Shown one piece after another: positions 30,322 through 32,396 of a stretch of DNA of 32,396 bases. This DNA comes from Ruminococcaceae bacterium UBA1417 (GTDB taxonomy: Bacteria > Bacillota > Clostridia > Oscillospirales > Acutalibacteraceae). How positions within the stretch are numbered: the first letter of the stretch is position 1; each line of letters opens with the position of its first letter. A program made the translations under genes and the position numbers. The notes under the pieces were generated by a model, which did not search any database, was not told the DNA's origin, and was given only the letters and a program-made list of their open reading frames with translations. The stretch is taken from assembly GCA_002305575.1 (NCBI GenBank), contig DBPP01000030.1, positions 30,427 through 62,822 on the forward strand, in the 5' to 3' direction.

Positions 30322-31197
30322 ATGAAATGGGATTTTAAGAATCAGCGCGTCATGGCAATCCATGACCTTTCGGGTGCGGGAAAGTGCTCGCTGACGGTGG
30401 TACTGCCGGTGCTTTCGGCGCTCGGGTGCGCCGTTTCGGTACTGCCGACGGCGACGCTTTCCACCCATACGGGCGGCTTTACGAATCCCGTTTACCGCGA
30501 CCTCACTGCGGACATGCTGCCTTGGGCTGCGCATTGGAAGCGGGAGGGCGCATGCTTTGATGCGATTTATTCGGGCTTTCTCGGCAGTGCAGCGCAAATT
30601 GAAATTGTGCAGGAGATCTTTGCCATGTACCGCGCCGTGAACCCCGGGGTGAAGATTCTCGTCGATCCGGTCATGGGCGACAACGGCAAACTGTACCGCA
30701 CGTATACAAAAGAAATGGCGGACGGCACGGCGTGTCTGTGCGAAAAGGCGGACCTCATCACGCCGAACATGACGGAGGCATACCACCTGCTGGGTGAGCC
30801 GTACCGCGCCGGGCCGTACGATGCGGCGGAGATTCTGCGCGTTATGCGCGGCCTGACGGCGCTTGGCCCGGAGAGCGTGGTGCTGACCGGCGTTTGGTTT
30901 GATGCGGCGCAGACGGGCGCGGCGTGCTACACGCGCGGTGCAGACCGGGTGGAAACGGTGCTGGTGCCCAAAGTGCCGGGCGCCTACCACGGCACCGGGG
31001 ACGCCTTTGCGGCAGCGCTGCTCGGCGCGCTTTTGAATGGCAGAAATCTGCTCGACGCCTGTGGCTGTGCGGCGCGTTTTACGGCGGCATGCTGCCACCG
31101 CACGCTGGAAGCGGGCGAGTATGACCGGCGTTGGGGCATTCAGTTCGAAAAATGTCTGTCATTTGTGATGAATGACGTACTTTCTCTTGAAAAGTAA
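30322..31197 (+). CDS. Pyridoxamine/pyridoxal kinase
   Basis: 291 residues. Kinases of this ribokinase-fold group phosphorylate pyridoxal, pyridoxine or pyridoxamine to supply PLP. The start VMAIHDLSGAGKCSLTVVLP has the substrate loop; VLPTATLSTHTGGF, VDPVMGDNG and TPNMTEAYHLLG follow. The anion hole and catalytic base are G224-T-G-D227 in HGTGDAFAAALL. The ThiD/HMP kinase family is the nearest alternative, but the STHTGGF motif favours pyridoxal kinase. The ATG follows GAGG. The 3' end overlaps the promoter of the next gene. Confidence 0.9.
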   Translation: MKWDFKNQRVMAIHDLSGAGKCSLTVVLPVLSALGCAVSVLPTATLSTHTGGFTNPVYRDLTADMLPWAAHWKREGACFDAIYSGFLGSAAQIEIVQEIFAMYRAVNPGVKILVDPVMGDNGKLYRTYTKEMADGTACLCEKADLITPNMTEAYHLLGEPYRAGPYDAAEILRVMRGLTALGPESVVLTGVWFDAAQTGAACYTRGADRVETVLVPKVPGAYHGTGDAFAAALLGALLNGRNLLDACGCAARFTAACCHRTLEAGEYDRRWGIQFEKCLSFVMNDVLSLEK

Positions 31198-31215
31198 AAA
31201 AAAATACGGTATAAT
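31187..31215 (+). promoter_or_regulatory. Promoter of the phenylacetate-CoA ligase gene
   Basis: TTGAAA (31187-31192), 17-bp spacer, perfect TATAAT (31210-31215). The -35 overlaps the last codons of the pyridoxamine kinase gene. Confidence 0.85.
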
Positions 31216-31383
31216 GACAGAAAGATTTCGCGCTTTTATGTGATAAATTCATGCTGCGCTGCAATCGGCGCAGCGGAAAAACAGAGGGCGCGGAATGTTT
31301 TTGCTGTACGGACGGCCTGCCGCCGCGTGCAGGGCCAATCCGGAAGAAAGGGAATCCCCGCCGGGGCGGGGATGGGTGATGCC
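31216..31383 (+). promoter_or_regulatory. Structured 5' leader of the phenylacetate-CoA ligase gene
   Basis: About 160 nt with three successive hairpins: GCTGCGC/GCGCAGC (31253-31274), GGCCTGC/GCAGGGCC (31314-31337) and TCCCCGCC/GGCGGGGA (31356-31373). The last ends ten bases before the ATG and can mask the ribosome site. I could not match it to a known riboswitch class, and no intrinsic terminator with U-tract is present, so any control would act on translation. Confidence 0.5.
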
Positions 31384-32396
31384 ATGTTTTTTCAAAAAGA
31401 TATTGAAACCATGAAGCGTGCCGACCTGGACGCGCTGCAGCTGGAACGGCTGCGCCGTATGGTCGACTACTGCTACAACAATGTGCGGTTTTACAACGAG
31501 CGCCTCAAGGCGGCCGGAATCACCTCCGGCGACCAGATCAAGACGCTTTCGGATATCCAGTACATACCGTTTACGACAAAGGACGATATCCGCGACCACT
31601 ATCCGTTCGACATGCTGGCGCGCCCGATGAAGGACATCGTGCGCATCCACGCGTCTTCGGGTACGACCGGCAAGCCGACCGTCGGCGCATATACACAGAA
31701 CGACCTCAATAACTGGTCGGACAACGTGGCGCGCCTGTGTATGGCAGCGGGCGTGACGGACGAGGATATCATTCAGATCTCGTTCGGTTACGGCCTGTTT
31801 ACCGGTGCGCTCGGCCTGCATTACGGCCTCGAAAAGATTGGCGCGACGGTGATCCCCGCATCTTCGGGCAACAGCGAAAAACAGCTGATGATGATGCGCG
31901 ACTTCGGCGTGACCGGCCTTGTGGCGACGCCATCATATGCGATTTACCTGAGCGAGCTGGTGCGCGAGGGCGAATATCCGCTCTCGGCCTACAAGCTGCG
32001 GCACGGCATCCTCGGCAGCGAGGGCTGCACGGCGGAGATGCGCGCCAAGATCGAGGAGAACTTCGGCATCCGCGTCACCGACAACTACGGCATGACGGAG
32101 CTCGGCGGCCCGGGTGTTTCGGGCGAATGCGAGTATCGCTGCGGCCTGCATTTCGCCGAGGATGCATTCCTGCCCGAAATCATCGATCCCGAAACGCTCG
32201 AGCGCAAGCCGGCGGGCGAGGCGGGCGAGCTGGTCGTGACCACGCTGCTGCGCGAGGGCTTCCCGGTGCTGCGGTACCGCACGAAGGACATCACGCGCCT
32301 GCATTATGAGCCGTGTGTCTGCGGCCGCACGCATGCGCGTATGGACAAGGTGATGGGGCGCACAGACGATATGCTGATCATCAAGGGCGTCAACGT
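31384..32396 (+). CDS. Phenylacetate-CoA ligase (PaaK-like), 5' part
   Basis: 337 codons are present before the right edge; no stop is reached. The ATG is the first possible start because TGA lies two codons upstream in frame. The enzyme makes aryl-acetyl-CoA from an aryl acid, ATP and CoA. Motifs: RLRRMVDYCYNNVRFYNERL near the start, the AMP-binding loop HASSGTTGKPTV near residue 95, GSEGCTAEMR, DNYGMTELGGPG and RYRTKDITRL. In anaerobes such ligases often accompany indolepyruvate:ferredoxin oxidoreductase in aromatic amino acid breakdown, but the downstream genes are outside the window. Confidence 0.94.
   Translation, partial: MFFQKDIETMKRADLDALQLERLRRMVDYCYNNVRFYNERLKAAGITSGDQIKTLSDIQYIPFTTKDDIRDHYPFDMLARPMKDIVRIHASSGTTGKPTVGAYTQNDLNNWSDNVARLCMAAGVTDEDIIQISFGYGLFTGALGLHYGLEKIGATVIPASSGNSEKQLMMMRDFGVTGLVATPSYAIYLSELVREGEYPLSAYKLRHGILGSEGCTAEMRAKIEENFGIRVTDNYGMTELGGPGVSGECEYRCGLHFAEDAFLPEIIDPETLERKPAGEAGELVVTTLLREGFPVLRYRTKDITRLHYEPCVCGRTHARMDKVMGRTDDMLIIKGVN

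Overview
The window looks like a chromosomal segment of a G+C-rich, low-oxygen Firmicute of the class Clostridia, probably close to Oscillospiraceae/Ruminococcaceae (inference). The grounds are a division-gene end with ftsQ directly before ftsZ and no ftsA, a full-length spoIIE (so a likely spore former), a T-box leader in front of a tryptophan operon, iron-sulfur aldo/keto reductase and DUF362 genes, CpXC and DHHW proteins, and sigma-A-type promoters of the TTGACA-17-TATAAT kind. No tRNA, rRNA, IS element, prophage block or CRISPR array was seen. Most very long antisense ORFs are shadows caused by the high G+C content.

Layout. 1-3400: end of the division/cell-wall cluster (murA 3' end, ftsQ, a 354-nt regulatory gap with a perfect 20-bp palindrome, ftsZ). 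3466-5115: a VOC/glyoxalase protein, a strong terminator, and a CDF cation exporter. 5128-7345: a DUF362 protein and a ferredoxin-fused aldo/keto reductase behind a 19-bp-spacer promoter of the MerR type. 7408-10345 (minus): alpha-galactosidase with a HAD-IIA phosphatase. 10431-11023 (minus): a two-gene unit, a small helical protein and a region-4-only sigma-like protein, behind a promoter whose start overlaps a LexA-type SOS box. 11127-11264 holds a relic of an AraC regulator. 11408-12561: paired short chromate-transporter halves. 12715-14945: a small coiled-coil protein, mnmA and a CpXC protein.

15055-19125 (minus): a T-box leader with a UGG specifier drives an aminotransferase and trpS; downstream lies a membrane-anchored DHHW protein with its own promoter and a hairpin leader. 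19341-23320: spoIIE and malQ. 23400-26538: an AraC regulator divergent from an alpha-L-fucosidase and a YczE-type membrane protein. 26638-30226 (minus): a 33-residue membrane peptide, metG, tatD and a TatD-associated radical SAM protein. 30234-32396: pyridoxamine kinase and the 5' part of a phenylacetate-CoA ligase with a structured leader.

The most informative regulatory signals are the SOS-boxed sigma-like gene pair, the Trp T-box that joins an aminotransferase to trpS, the MerR-type promoter of the DUF362/AKR operon, the ftsZ palindrome and the unassigned paaK leader. Nothing here is clearly a wholly new defence or mobile system. The SOS-controlled pair and the TatD/radical-SAM pair are the best candidates for undescribed function.
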